Assembly: GCF_000621505.1 (NCBI RefSeq)
Contig: NZ_JHYD01000038.1
Span: 1-64,000, forward strand
Source: Ruminiclostridium cellobioparum DSM 1351 = ATCC 15832
GTDB taxonomy: Bacteria > Bacillota > Clostridia > Acetivibrionales > DSM-1351
Direction of reading: 5' to 3'
Length of the DNA: 64,000 bases
Shown here piece after piece: positions 1 through 8,634 of this stretch. The position numbers and the translations under genes were made by a program. The first letter of the stretch is position 1; each line of letters opens with the position of its first letter. Under the pieces are notes generated by a model, which had not been told where the DNA came from, ran no database searches, and saw nothing but the letters and a program-made list of their open reading frames with translations.

Positions 1-1103
1 TACAAGGCATAATGAAACCCCTGGAGGGACCTGTAAAAACAGTGGGAGGAATGATAGACCAGGTCACAGACCAGACAACAGGAATGGTGGACAGTGCCGA
101 GAAAACAACATTATCCAGCATGGGCAGCGGAGCCAAACTCATGACAGCCATGGGAATAGGCGGCCAGAGCAAAAACGAAAGCAAAGCAGGCGGCAAGGAA
201 ACCGGACAGGCCCAGGGAGGCAGTAAAGCAGAAGGCGGAGGAGACATCTTCGGAACCGTCAGGAGCGGCATACATAATAACCTCATGACACTAGGCCTCA
301 TAAACCTTAAGAAGCTTGGAATGCAGATATTGGCAGCAGGAGCAGCCAAAATATCAGGAGCCATACGGAAAATGCTCACTCCGAAGGTCAAATTCAAGCT
401 GGGCAGCGAAACCCATGAACTGTGGGTGGAACAGGATAAAACCAGAAACTCAGTAATGATGGCCAGCACAAAAGGAACAGAAGTTGAAGAAAATTCAAAA
501 GCGAGCAGGATTTTGGCAGAAAGTGGAGAATTAAGAGATAAGCTGGAAAAAACCAAGAAAAAGCAGAATGAATCACAGGCTAACGCAAATCTTCAAGATC
601 TTGCTCAGGGTATACAAGCGGCTGGTCAGGGAGAAAGTAAGGCTGCTAACAATGGTCCTTGGGAAGAGATTGACCGTTTTAGGAGTAAGACAAAAGGGTT
701 GGAACCCCTTGGGGATAGAATTCCAGAACGGTCAGATGGATTAGGTACAGTAGCATATGTGGAACTAAATGGTACAAAAGTGTTTGGAGTGAATTCATCT
801 GTTTTAAGTGATGAATCTAAGGATTTAGGTCGTGAGTTTTTGAAATCTATGCAAGCTAAAGGCTTTTTAAATGAAGTTAAAAGTTATGGGCAAGGCCATT
901 CTCAAGTGCTGACACATGCTGAAGGACATGCGTTAATGAGGGCTTGGAAAAAAACAGGAGGGAATTTAGGTAGTAATGTTGTTATTTATGTTGATAGGTT
1001 AACTTGTGGAATATGTCAAGAAAATTTACCTAAAGTTAAAGAGTTTATGAATATAAAGACATTGCAGGTAATATGCAAAAATGGAACGAAATTTACATTT
1101 TAG
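1..1103 (+). CDS. Polymorphic toxin, C-terminal part, with DddA/SCP1.201-like deaminase tip (5' end outside window)
   Basis: The frame is open to the left edge (codons before the ATG at 12 read Q-G-I), so this is probably the C-terminal part of a longer toxin. Numbering from that ATG gives 363 residues. Residues 1-130 are Gly/Ala-rich and low-complexity; about 160-215 is a charged linker. The last 130 residues look like a zinc-dependent nucleic-acid deaminase: an H-A-E motif at 302-304 followed by C-G-I-C at 332-335, with the preceding segment V-A-Y-V-E-L-N-G and F-G-V-N-S. This order resembles SCP1.201-like/DddA deaminases, which deaminate cytosine in DNA, but other HAE...CxxC toxin deaminase families are possible. 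No classical signal peptide is visible in the part seen. A probable immunity gene follows after 20 bases. Base composition becomes AT-richer from about 690, suggesting an exchangeable toxin tip. Confidence 0.72.
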   Translation, partial: QGIMKPLEGPVKTVGGMIDQVTDQTTGMVDSAEKTTLSSMGSGAKLMTAMGIGGQSKNESKAGGKETGQAQGGSKAEGGGDIFGTVRSGIHNNLMTLGLINLKKLGMQILAAGAAKISGAIRKMLTPKVKFKLGSETHELWVEQDKTRNSVMMASTKGTEVEENSKASRILAESGELRDKLEKTKKKQNESQANANLQDLAQGIQAAGQGESKAANNGPWEEIDRFRSKTKGLEPLGDRIPERSDGLGTVAYVELNGTKVFGVNSSVLSDESKDLGREFLKSMQAKGFLNEVKSYGQGHSQVLTHAEGHALMRAWKKTGGNLGSNVVIYVDRLTCGICQENLPKVKEFMNIKTLQVICKNGTKFTF

Positions 1104-1123
1104 TTTATTAGGAGGGGTAGAGT

Positions 1124-1552
1124 GTGCACAGAATAGTTTTTCAATCGCCAAGTGGCTTAGAAATTGAAAATCCAGAGATGAAGCAGCTAATGGGGTATAT
1201 TATAGAACAATTTCCACAATATTGGCACCAAGGGCATGGAGGTGGGATTGTTGATTTTTACGATGGAAACAATAGACATTTGCGATTGCTTATTTTACCA
1301 CACGATGAATATGGTATATACCTTCAGTATGTGAAAAAAGGTATCAATGAGGAAACTTGGCTTTCACTATTCGACCATATGAAATTGAATACTACTGCTG
1401 AATGTGGTGATGAATTATATGCTTCAATAGGGCTGTTCTTACCCAAGGAAAAAGCATGGCTAGCGGTTGAAGAATTCTGTAAAACAGGGGAAAGAACAGA
1501 AAAGATAGATTGGGTTAGTCCAAGTGATATACCAGAAGGTGGCAATTGGTAA
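1124..1552 (+). CDS. Putative immunity protein for the deaminase toxin (Imm1-like)
   Basis: 142 residues, GTG start at 1124 preceded by GGAGGGG at 1111-1117. The protein is small, acidic and without signal peptide or membrane segment, as expected for a cytosolic antitoxin that binds its toxin. The C-terminal part (L-P-K-E-K-A-W-L-A-V-E-E-F, then T-G and I-D-W-V near residues 106-132) resembles the pattern of Imm1-family immunity proteins, which I recall as common partners of SCP1.201-type deaminase toxins. The position 20 bases behind the toxin stop is the stronger argument; the family assignment is an inference by eye. Confidence 0.6.
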   Translation: MHRIVFQSPSGLEIENPEMKQLMGYIIEQFPQYWHQGHGGGIVDFYDGNNRHLRLLILPHDEYGIYLQYVKKGINEETWLSLFDHMKLNTTAECGDELYASIGLFLPKEKAWLAVEEFCKTGERTEKIDWVSPSDIPEGGNW

Positions 1553-2013
1553 TGTGTTATAAAAAGACTAAAGTAGGTTGTTAATAGATATTGGAAAGAT
1601 CTACAGGATAGGCAGACTAACCATACAACTTACACACAAGGGCGGTTATCTCAATATAGGTAGCTGCCTTTCTTCATGCTTTTATGGGTTGAAGCATATT
1701 ATCCGAAAAGGTGTACCTTTCCGAGTATATTGATTAAAAGCGAAAATGTATATTCTTTGTATTCGTAAAAGCCTGAAAATATATACGGTTATATACAGGT
1801 ATCAGTGATGACCACCTTGTCACCTCTTGGCAAATGCAGTAATTCTAAGACCGAATACAGGCCGTTTAAAAAGTTGGTAGATTGATGTTGTTTGAATTGT
1901 CATTATGGTAAAATAGAGTTGTAAAAAATGTAAATAAGCTTCTGTAAGGAGGCTTCATATAGAGCGTGATTTTCAGGGGGTAAGGAAAACAGCAGGATAA
2001 CAATAGAGTATAG
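1553..2013. other. Non-coding or degraded stretch between toxin cassettes
   Basis: About 460 bases with no credible gene on either strand. Every frame is broken by frequent stops. Its place between two toxin/immunity modules suggests that it is decayed cassette DNA, but I could not recognise any protein remnant before about 2014. Confidence 0.4.
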
Positions 2014-2396
2014 AGCTTCTATAATTCGGGAGTAAGTAAGACTATACCAATAAAAAACTATACTGAAATCAGTGAAAGTGCAGCACATAATGGATATAGC
2101 AATAAAGTATGCTTGGAAAATATGATGGTGGGGGTTCTAATAGTTATGTTCAAAAAGTAAAGGATGGAGGATATAGTTACTTTGATTTAGGTGAGGATTG
2201 GGGCATAATAAAGACAAAATACAATTTAACTGATGATGATATGTTCAAAGTATTTAATGAGCCATTCCTAGATGATGGGATTAACGGAGGAAAATCGTTT
2301 ACATTTTCTCATAATCCTGTCGGAGATACTGGAGCATTAGACAAGGAATATAATTATCAAAACAAAACGGTTATGTATATAATTCGAGTACAATGA
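2014..2396 (+). pseudogene. Frameshifted orphan polymorphic-toxin tip
   Basis: Two overlapping frames make one continuous toxin-like sequence if one base is restored. From 2014 the first frame reads a linker ending S-A-A-H-N-G-Y-S-N-K-V; at 2107-2111 the sequence gtatg fuses the Val codon and the next Met codon, so the second frame continues M-L-G-K-Y-D-G-G-G to the stop at 2396. The piece M-L-G-K-Y-D-G-G-G, Y-F-D-L-G, then F-S-H-N-P is a toxin-domain pattern I recall from C-termini of Rhs-like and other contact-dependent toxins; its activity is not known to me. There is no upstream secretion or repeat portion, so this is a displaced and probably inactive cassette. The 95-residue second part (2109-2396) lacks a good ribosome binding site. 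Confidence 0.55.
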
Positions 2397-2433
2397 CCAT
2401 GACTCCTAAAGAGTAAACGAATGAGGTGAAACA

Positions 2434-2769
2434 ATGGATATTAATAAGCTATATGATTTGGTAGAAACTTTTTTTGGATACAAGGCAAATATGTTGTATT
2501 TAGATACAGAGAAAAAAGAAGTGGCATGCATATTATATAATGCCTTCTTGTTTAAGTGTAATTTAGATGACCGATATGGGAGATTTGGAGCTGAAATTGT
2601 ATTTGGAATTCAAGAAGCTACTATAACAGAGTTTCTTGGAAAAAGATGTTCTCTTAATAGTGATGAAAAATCAATTAGAGATAGTCTACAAATAGTCGAT
2701 GATTATTGTAGATTACGGTTACCTGATAAATTTTTAGAGGCATATAATAAAGCATATTTTACAAATTAA
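2434..2769 (+). CDS. Putative immunity protein for the orphan toxin tip
   Basis: 111 residues; ATG start with GAGGTG a few bases upstream (about 2423-2428). It is a small, soluble protein rich in Tyr, Phe, Asp and Lys, with no signal peptide and no recognised motif. It sits 37 bases behind the broken toxin tip, the usual place of the immunity gene, and its own frame is intact. Retained immunity genes next to dead toxin tips are common in such loci because they still protect from kin. I do not recognise the family, so the role rests on context only. Confidence 0.5.
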   Translation: MDINKLYDLVETFFGYKANMLYLDTEKKEVACILYNAFLFKCNLDDRYGRFGAEIVFGIQEATITEFLGKRCSLNSDEKSIRDSLQIVDDYCRLRLPDKFLEAYNKAYFTN

Positions 2770-3012
2770 TGCGAAGAAAGTAGAACATAAAGTAATAAAA
2801 ACTTGTAGAAAACCAAAATGATTTAACTAATGGGTCGTATAGTTTCGGCTGATGTGGCCCTTATTTATGTTTTCAAAGTATGGTAGATTGACACTGGCGC
2901 AACTGGCGAAATAGGGAAATTACCGGTGAAGAACGGCATATGTTTTAAAAAACAGGCTCCGACAGTAGATATCCAGGTTATAGTAATTTTTTCAGTGAGA
3001 TATATGGAAAAC

Positions 3013-3037
3013 GGCAGGCATTTCTAAAGGACCTGCC
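3013..3037 (-). terminator. Possible terminator of the GT2 gene
   Basis: A six-base-pair stem (GGCAGG at 3013-3018 with CCTGCC at 3032-3037) lies 27 bases behind the stop of the minus-strand glycosyltransferase. Only a short T-rich run follows on the minus strand, so the call is weak. Confidence 0.35.
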
Positions 3038-3063
3038 TATTAAAAAAAATGTTCAGTTAGGTT

Positions 3064-4320
3064 CTAATTCCCATTTTCCACATCGCCTATACTTAGCTGC
3101 CTGGTGTGGGCCGTATGACTCCACTCCTTGTTGTTCCTTTCCAGGAACCCCTGTAACGCTATGGGTGCCCAGGTGAGGCAGTAAAACGGGTAGATCACGA
3201 AGCCTAAAAGAACCTTTATATTAAATTTCTTCTCAGCCAAAATAACAAGAGGTCCATAGAGTATATCAAACAGCCCCATCACATACCAGACCTGTACAGG
3301 GAATACATATTGTACGCTGAATAAAGGAAACTCAGGATAAACTGTCTGAATCCACATCATTATTGTCATCATACCTACAAATATCAGGCGTATTGGCTGA
3401 AAAAGGTAAAGGGCACAGTCAAGAGCTATTAAATCTCCCTGGGAAAAAGCCTGCCTGAAAAGCGGTCCCAGATATTTGGAGGCGCAGTCGGCATGGCCTT
3501 GCATCCAACGCTTCCGCTGTCTCCAGGATTGTTTAAGAGTAATAGGTTTCTCATCATAGACTACGGCCTTATGGGACCAGGCTATTTTAATTCCGTTAAG
3601 AGCCAGTTTCATTGTATATTCCAGGTCTTCCGTGAGGCAGGTTGCACCCCACTTCAACTCGCTGAGTACATTTGTATCCACACAGAAACCTGTTCCGCAC
3701 AAACCGCAGCTAAGTCTGAGATAATATCTGGGCAGCTGGAAAATACGGTTGGAAAGCCAGAAAGCAATGGAATAGGAACAGGTAATCCAGCTGTCAAAAG
3801 GATTTTTGCTGTCAATATAGCCCTGAACTACCTTATGACCGCGGCAAAGCTGGATATTCATTTCAGAAAGAAAATTCGGAGATACCAGATTATCGGCATC
3901 AAAAACAGCAATGGCATCATATCTGATATCCATTTCGAATATTCTTTCAAACATCCACTCAAGAGCATGGCCTTTACCTCGTTTTGCAGTATTCTCACGG
4001 ATATGTACCTTGGCACCATGGGCTTCTGCAATCTTAGCGGTATTATCGGTACAATTGTCGGCAATTACAAATACGTCAAACAATTCACCGGGATAATTCT
4101 GTTTAAAAAGACTGTCGATTATATGGCTTATGACCAGTTCTTCGTTATGGGCCGCCACAACCACCGCAAATTTTTTTTCAGGTTTTATATCCGAAACGTT
4201 ATCTTTTTTCTTGATCCAGCCGAATATTGATATTCCGAAAAAATAACAGCCGGCTATGAATATAATTACCTGAATCAATTCACTGAAATAAAATATTGTG
4301 TAATATATAATAGTTTCCAT
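3064..4320 (-). CDS. Family 2 membrane glycosyltransferase (cellulose-synthase-like)
   Basis: 418 residues. One N-terminal membrane segment (about 10-35), a cytosolic GT-A catalytic domain (about 50-285), then about three or four C-terminal membrane segments. Visible catalytic marks are V-V-A-A-H-N-E-E near 55-61, D-N-C-T-D near 88-92, D-A-D near 141-143 (metal/nucleotide binding), T-E-D at 230-232 (base) and Q-R-K-R-W at 268-272. This is the processive or CESA-like GT2 pattern; the sugar and acceptor cannot be read from sequence. No PilZ domain is present. The start has GGGAAGGGA upstream. It is divergently transcribed from the GH15 gene with about 165 bases between the likely start codons. 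Confidence 0.85.
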   Translation of the reverse strand: METIIYYTIFYFSELIQVIIFIAGCYFFGISIFGWIKKKDNVSDIKPEKKFAVVVAAHNEELVISHIIDSLFKQNYPGELFDVFVIADNCTDNTAKIAEAHGAKVHIRENTAKRGKGHALEWMFERIFEMDIRYDAIAVFDADNLVSPNFLSEMNIQLCRGHKVVQGYIDSKNPFDSWITCSYSIAFWLSNRIFQLPRYYLRLSCGLCGTGFCVDTNVLSELKWGATCLTEDLEYTMKLALNGIKIAWSHKAVVYDEKPITLKQSWRQRKRWMQGHADCASKYLGPLFRQAFSQGDLIALDCALYLFQPIRLIFVGMMTIMMWIQTVYPEFPLFSVQYVFPVQVWYVMGLFDILYGPLVILAEKKFNIKVLLGFVIYPFYCLTWAPIALQGFLERNNKEWSHTAHTRQLSIGDVENGN

Positions 4321-4382
4321 TTGATCATCCCTTCCCAGATAGTTTGTACAAAATCGAATAAAAATATTTATTTTGATCTAAT

Positions 4383-4408
4383 TTGACCGAAACTTAATAT
4401 GCTATAAT
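4383..4408 (+). promoter_or_regulatory. Possible promoter of the GH15 gene
   Basis: A perfect -10 hexamer TATAAT (4403-4408) lies downstream of TTGACC (4383-4388), but the spacer is only 14 bases, shorter than usual. The -10 may work with another upstream element. Confidence 0.3.
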
Positions 4409-4485
4409 AAAAGTTATTAAAAAGATTATTGACCGGGTATTTAACAGTTAGAAACGGCGAGGAAATATTCAACTCCGGAGGGTAT

Positions 4486-6420
4486 ATGCAAAAGTCCTAC
4501 TATAACAATGCTATAACAGGCAATTCAGCCATGCTGGCCACTTTCAGCGACAGGGCGGAATTGCTCAGGCTGTTCTGGCCCAATATTGATTTTATTCAGC
4601 AATTTGATAAACTGCTTTGCGGAATCTATATAAAAAACATTAACGGCAGTACCGTATGGCTTAACGATCACAGGTGTGATCACAGCCAGGAGTACCTGCC
4701 CGATACAAATATAATAAAAAGTACTGTTACCAATTACTTTGACGGTTACAGGACAGTGATATATGATTTTGTTCACCCTGACAAAGATGTACTGGTCAGA
4801 AAATGTGAAATTGAAAATTTGTCAAATGAGCCCAGGGAACTGGGGTTTGTCGTTTTTTCAGCCTCAGCCGATGCCAATCCCGATGTAGCGGGAGTTATGT
4901 TTGATTTTAAAAATGAAGCACTGCTCCACTATAGGAACAACAATTACATATCCGTTTATTCAGATATACCCGTATGTGGGTTTCAGCTGGGAAGCAATGC
5001 CAATGACGCTGCTGTCAGCACATATCTCTTTGGCAAGGATCATATAGGGATGATGAAGGATGCGGCAGTATGCTGGGAATTGGGCAGTTTTACAAAAAAT
5101 CAGGTAAAAGCTTTCAATTTGTTTATATCAGCTGCTCACAGCCTGAAAGAAGGCAAAGCTCTGGTCAGAGACTGCAAAAATCTCGGAGCGGCACAACTTT
5201 TCAGCGCCGCCCAAAAATACTGGAGGGAATATATTAATGGCGCGAGGCAGGTCAATACCGGCAACGGTTTGCTGGACGACCTTTATAAACGGTCTCTGCT
5301 GGTATTCAAATTAATGTATGATAAAAAAAGTGGAGGTTTGATGGCAGCCCCCGAACTTGACGAATATTTTACCAAATGTGGAAGATACGCTTACTGCTGG
5401 GGCAGGGATGCTGCCTTTATTACCGAAGCCCTTGACAAGGCAGGCTTAAATGCTTGTGTGGACAAATTCTATAACTGGGCGGTGGCGGTACAGGATGAGG
5501 ACGGAAGCTGGCACCAGAGATATCATATGGATGGAAACCTGGGGCCATGCTGGGGACTTCAAATCGATGAGACGGGTACCATATTATGGGGTATGCTCAA
5601 TCATTACAATTACATAAAAAAGACCGAATTTTTTCATCAAGTATGGGATAGTGTCAAGGCAGGCGCAGAGTTTTTAAAGCAATTTCTGGATACCGATACA
5701 GGTTTGCCAAAACCAAGTTTTGACTTGTGGGAGGAAAGGCTGGGGGAACATGCATATTCTTCGGCGGCGGTACTTGCAGGACTTGAAGCTGCTGCGGAAA
5801 TAGCCCGGATACTCGGTAAGGAGGATGAAAACAGTCAGAGCTGGAAAAAGACCGCTGATAATATTAAGCAATCTATAATTAACTGCTTCTGGAAGGAAGA
5901 TTTCAACAGATTTATCAGAAGTGTGAGAGTGAAGCTGAATGGTTATGGAGAGGAACCTTCACAGCATACGGTTCAGCTTGAGGTAAATGAGAAAGGCTAT
6001 GTCCGGGATTTCACCCTTGAAGATTGGATAGTCGACGTCAGTCTGGTTGGGCTCTGTGTTCCATTTGAAGTATTTTCCGCCGATGATGAAAGAATGAAAA
6101 ACACGGTGGAACTGGTTGAGCAAACGCTGACCTCACATGGGACAGGCGGCATCAAACGCTATGAAAATGACAGTTATATCGGCGGCAATCCATGGGTACT
6201 TACAACTTTATGGGTTGCGCTATACCATGTAAAAACAGGTAATTACGGCAGGGCAAAAGAATACCTTTTCTGGGCAGCCAACTGTAAAACAGAGCTGGGG
6301 CTGCTGCCTGAACAGGTAAATAAGGAGACAGGCAGGCCTGAGTGGGTCATTCCGCTCACCTGGTCACATGCCATGTTCGTTCAAGTACTTTTAGAGCTTA
6401 TCGATGCTGGAGTGCTTTGA
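4486..6420 (+). CDS. Glycoside hydrolase family 15 (glucoamylase-like)
   Basis: 644 residues from ATG 4486, chosen because GGAGGG (4477-4482) precedes it and because related proteins begin with a similar M-Q-x-x-Y-Y-N; an in-frame TTG at 4429 exists but has no ribosome site. The N-terminal third is the beta-sandwich domain of bacterial GH15 enzymes; the C-terminal part is an (alpha/alpha)6 barrel. Visible are W-G-R-D near 304, W-E-E-R-x-G-E-H near 415 (general acid Glu region) and L-P-E-Q-V with P-L-T-W-S-H-A near 607-630 (general base region). Family members release glucose from the non-reducing ends of alpha-glucans, oligosaccharides or trehalose. There is no signal peptide, so a cytosolic role in glycogen or imported maltodextrin breakdown is likely. 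Confidence 0.87.
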   Translation: MQKSYYNNAITGNSAMLATFSDRAELLRLFWPNIDFIQQFDKLLCGIYIKNINGSTVWLNDHRCDHSQEYLPDTNIIKSTVTNYFDGYRTVIYDFVHPDKDVLVRKCEIENLSNEPRELGFVVFSASADANPDVAGVMFDFKNEALLHYRNNNYISVYSDIPVCGFQLGSNANDAAVSTYLFGKDHIGMMKDAAVCWELGSFTKNQVKAFNLFISAAHSLKEGKALVRDCKNLGAAQLFSAAQKYWREYINGARQVNTGNGLLDDLYKRSLLVFKLMYDKKSGGLMAAPELDEYFTKCGRYAYCWGRDAAFITEALDKAGLNACVDKFYNWAVAVQDEDGSWHQRYHMDGNLGPCWGLQIDETGTILWGMLNHYNYIKKTEFFHQVWDSVKAGAEFLKQFLDTDTGLPKPSFDLWEERLGEHAYSSAAVLAGLEAAAEIARILGKEDENSQSWKKTADNIKQSIINCFWKEDFNRFIRSVRVKLNGYGEEPSQHTVQLEVNEKGYVRDFTLEDWIVDVSLVGLCVPFEVFSADDERMKNTVELVEQTLTSHGTGGIKRYENDSYIGGNPWVLTTLWVALYHVKTGNYGRAKEYLFWAANCKTELGLLPEQVNKETGRPEWVIPLTWSHAMFVQVLLELIDAGVL

Positions 6421-6523
6421 GTTTAAAATAGTTGTAATACTAATTCCATGGTTGACCATGAGATTAAGATAAAATAACATTTTCTTAAGCCTTGAAACCA
6501 TATTGATCTCCCAAACACCTTTG

Positions 6524-6552
6524 TTGACTTTACGTCCCAATACTAATATAGT
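6524..6552 (+). promoter_or_regulatory. Promoter for radA
   Basis: TTGACT (6524-6529), a 17-base spacer, and TATAGT (6547-6552) form a good vegetative sigma-A promoter, about 50 bases before the radA coding region. Confidence 0.6.
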
Positions 6553-6603
6553 ATGAAAATCCAGTCATAATGTGTGAATCTTAAATAACAGGAGTTGATT
6601 AAA

Positions 6604-7983
6604 ATTAAGAGCAAAACCATATATAAATGCGGCAACTGCGGCTATGAGGCGTCAAAATGGGTTGGGCGCTGTCCTGATTGTAGCAACTGGAATACGCTTG
6701 AGGAAGTTTTGGTGGAGGCTAAAAAAAGCGGAAGAGCGGCTGCACCCCGCGCAATAAAAAAAATAGCCCGGCTGAAAGAGGTAAAAGCCAGCAACAGTGA
6801 CCGCATTGTCACCGGAATAAATGAATTCAACAGAGTTATGGGCGGTGGGATTGTAAGGGATTCCATAACAATTATTACCGCCAAGCCCGGCGCCGGAAAA
6901 TCGACACTGCTGCTGCAGGTTGCCGCCGATGTTGCTGCCGGCGGTTTAAAAGTATTGTATGTATCCGGCGAGGAAAGTGAAAGTCAGATCAAAAGCAGAG
7001 CCGACAGGCTTTTTGAAAGTATAGAGACCGGAGTATGGGTATATTCCGATAACAGCATGGATAATGTCCTTGAGGTTGTGGGACAGATCGACCCTGATCT
7101 TCTGATTGTTGACAGTATCCAGACCTTTGTGCTTGAGGGCTTTCCAGGTTCCCGTGCAGGATCTCCCACCCAGACAATGGAGTGTGCAAATGAACTGCTT
7201 AAACTGGCAAAAGATCCGTCGAGACCACGCGCGGTCTTTTTGGTGGGGCAGATGAATAAAAACGAGGAAATCGCCGGCCTGCGTTCCCTTGAGCATCTTG
7301 TGGATGCAGTATTGATACTGGATGGAGACAATGAGGAGGAACTCAGGGGCTTGTCGGTGTCCAAGAACAGGTTTGGAAGCACCTGGGAGAGAGGATATTT
7401 CTCAATGACCGAGAGCGGATTGATTTCTATAGACAATCCCTCGGAGTTCTTTATGACCGTCAGGGACAAAAACGAGCAGGTCTCAGGAAGCGCACTGACC
7501 GTGGTAAAGGATGGTTCCCGGCCTATAATAGTCGAAATAGAAAGTCTTGTATCAAAAACCTTCACTCCTTTCCCTTCGAGAATCGGCGAATGTGTACGCA
7601 GGGAACAGCTGAGTACTTTGATATCCATTCTGGAGCAGAGAGGGAAGATCTCCCTGTATGATAAGGACGTGGTGATAAAGACCACAGGAGGCCTGAAGTT
7701 TAAAGAGCCGGCGGTAAATCTGTCAATCATAATGAGTATTGTGTCTTCCGTGTATGACAAAGACATACCCAATAGCACTGTGTTTATATCAGATGTGGGC
7801 CTGACCGGTGAATTAAAAAAGGTACCTTCTCTTGAGCTCAGAATACGAGAGCTGGACAGAAGGGGTTTCAAACAGGTTTACATAGCCAGGAATGCGCTGT
7901 TAAGATCCCAGGATATTAAGAACATAGAAATAGTTGAATGCAAATCGCTCCAGGAAGTGATAAGGCGCGTTTTTCAAAAATAG
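6604..7983 (+). CDS. radA: DNA repair protein RadA (branch-migration ATPase)
   Basis: About 459 residues. Domains in order: a C4 zinc finger (C-G-N-C...C-P-D-C within the first 27 residues), a RecA-like ATPase with Walker A G-A-G-K-S-T near residue 94, the RadA-specific K-N-R-F-G-S near 253, and a Lon-protease-like C-terminal domain. RadA extends D-loops and processes branched DNA during recombination. No ATG is available before the zinc finger. A TTG at 6595 directly abuts GGAG (6591-6594), leaving no spacing; an ATT codon at 6604 gives normal spacing and an N-terminus (M-K-S-K-T) like other RadA proteins, so I choose it as the start. The usual clostridial neighbour disA is absent between radA and carD. 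Confidence 0.93.
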   Translation: MKSKTIYKCGNCGYEASKWVGRCPDCSNWNTLEEVLVEAKKSGRAAAPRAIKKIARLKEVKASNSDRIVTGINEFNRVMGGGIVRDSITIITAKPGAGKSTLLLQVAADVAAGGLKVLYVSGEESESQIKSRADRLFESIETGVWVYSDNSMDNVLEVVGQIDPDLLIVDSIQTFVLEGFPGSRAGSPTQTMECANELLKLAKDPSRPRAVFLVGQMNKNEEIAGLRSLEHLVDAVLILDGDNEEELRGLSVSKNRFGSTWERGYFSMTESGLISIDNPSEFFMTVRDKNEQVSGSALTVVKDGSRPIIVEIESLVSKTFTPFPSRIGECVRREQLSTLISILEQRGKISLYDKDVVIKTTGGLKFKEPAVNLSIIMSIVSSVYDKDIPNSTVFISDVGLTGELKKVPSLELRIRELDRRGFKQVYIARNALLRSQDIKNIEIVECKSLQEVIRRVFQK

Positions 7984-8075
7984 CGGATATACGTTTTAGA
8001 TGATACATGCCATTAGCTTCACCAATGTAAGAAAACGGAGCACTTAATTCATATAATTTTCAGAGAGGTGAATAT

Positions 8076-8564
8076 ATGCCCGGTGATTTAAAGCCCGAGC
8101 TGTACATATCCAAGGTGGACAGCAGTGACGGTGAATTTCTTAAACTGATAGCCCTGCTGGACAGGGACCTGCAGGAACGGAACGGGGAAGAACAGCAGCG
8201 ATATGATAAATATAACAAGGTTGACTATATAAAGGATGTCATATTAATCTATTCCGGCGTTTCTGCCGTGGGCTGCGGAGCTTTCAAAAAATTTGACGGC
8301 GGCACAGTGGAATTGAAGCGTATTTTTGTCAGGAAAGAATATAGAAAACAAGGCATTTCCAGATTGATTCTGAAAAGCCTGGAACAGCTCGCAGAGACCC
8401 AGGGATACAAGGCCTGCGTCCTTGAGACCGGCTTGAGGCAGGTGGAAGCCATAAATCTATACAGGAGCAGTGGTTATCAAATCATAGATAATTACGGTCC
8501 CTATATAGGTATGGAAAACAGCCTGTGCATGAAAAAGGACCTGGAAATTTCAACTGAAGGTTGA
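8076..8564 (+). CDS. GNAT family N-acetyltransferase
   Basis: 162 residues, ATG preceded by GAGAGG. The acetyl-CoA binding motif A is visible as R-I-F-V-R-K-E-Y-R-K-Q-G-I-S near residues 86-99, followed by the second half L-E-T-G...A-I-N-L-Y-R-S-S-G-Y near 121-139, which is typical of the GNAT fold. The substrate cannot be predicted; these proteins acetylate amines of small molecules or of other proteins in the cytosol. It lies about 90 bases behind radA and 70 before the hydrolase gene, so it may be part of the same transcript but shows no tight coupling. Confidence 0.82.
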   Translation: MPGDLKPELYISKVDSSDGEFLKLIALLDRDLQERNGEEQQRYDKYNKVDYIKDVILIYSGVSAVGCGAFKKFDGGTVELKRIFVRKEYRKQGISRLILKSLEQLAETQGYKACVLETGLRQVEAINLYRSSGYQIIDNYGPYIGMENSLCMKKDLEISTEG

Positions 8565-8634
8565 GTTTTTACAAATATAAAATGCATAGGCACGCAATGA
8601 ATAAAATTTTAGCACAAAGATTGGAGGGAGAAAT

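Noticed and set aside
3493-4230. A long open frame of 245 codons on the plus strand opposite the GT2 gene
   Set aside because: The GT2 protein on the minus strand shows all family motifs; the antisense frame has no family match, no ribosome site and a composition typical of a mirror frame.
6984-7871. A 295-codon open frame on the minus strand inside radA
   Set aside because: RadA is certain on the plus strand; the antisense product has a Ser/Leu-rich composition that comes from reading the codons backwards.
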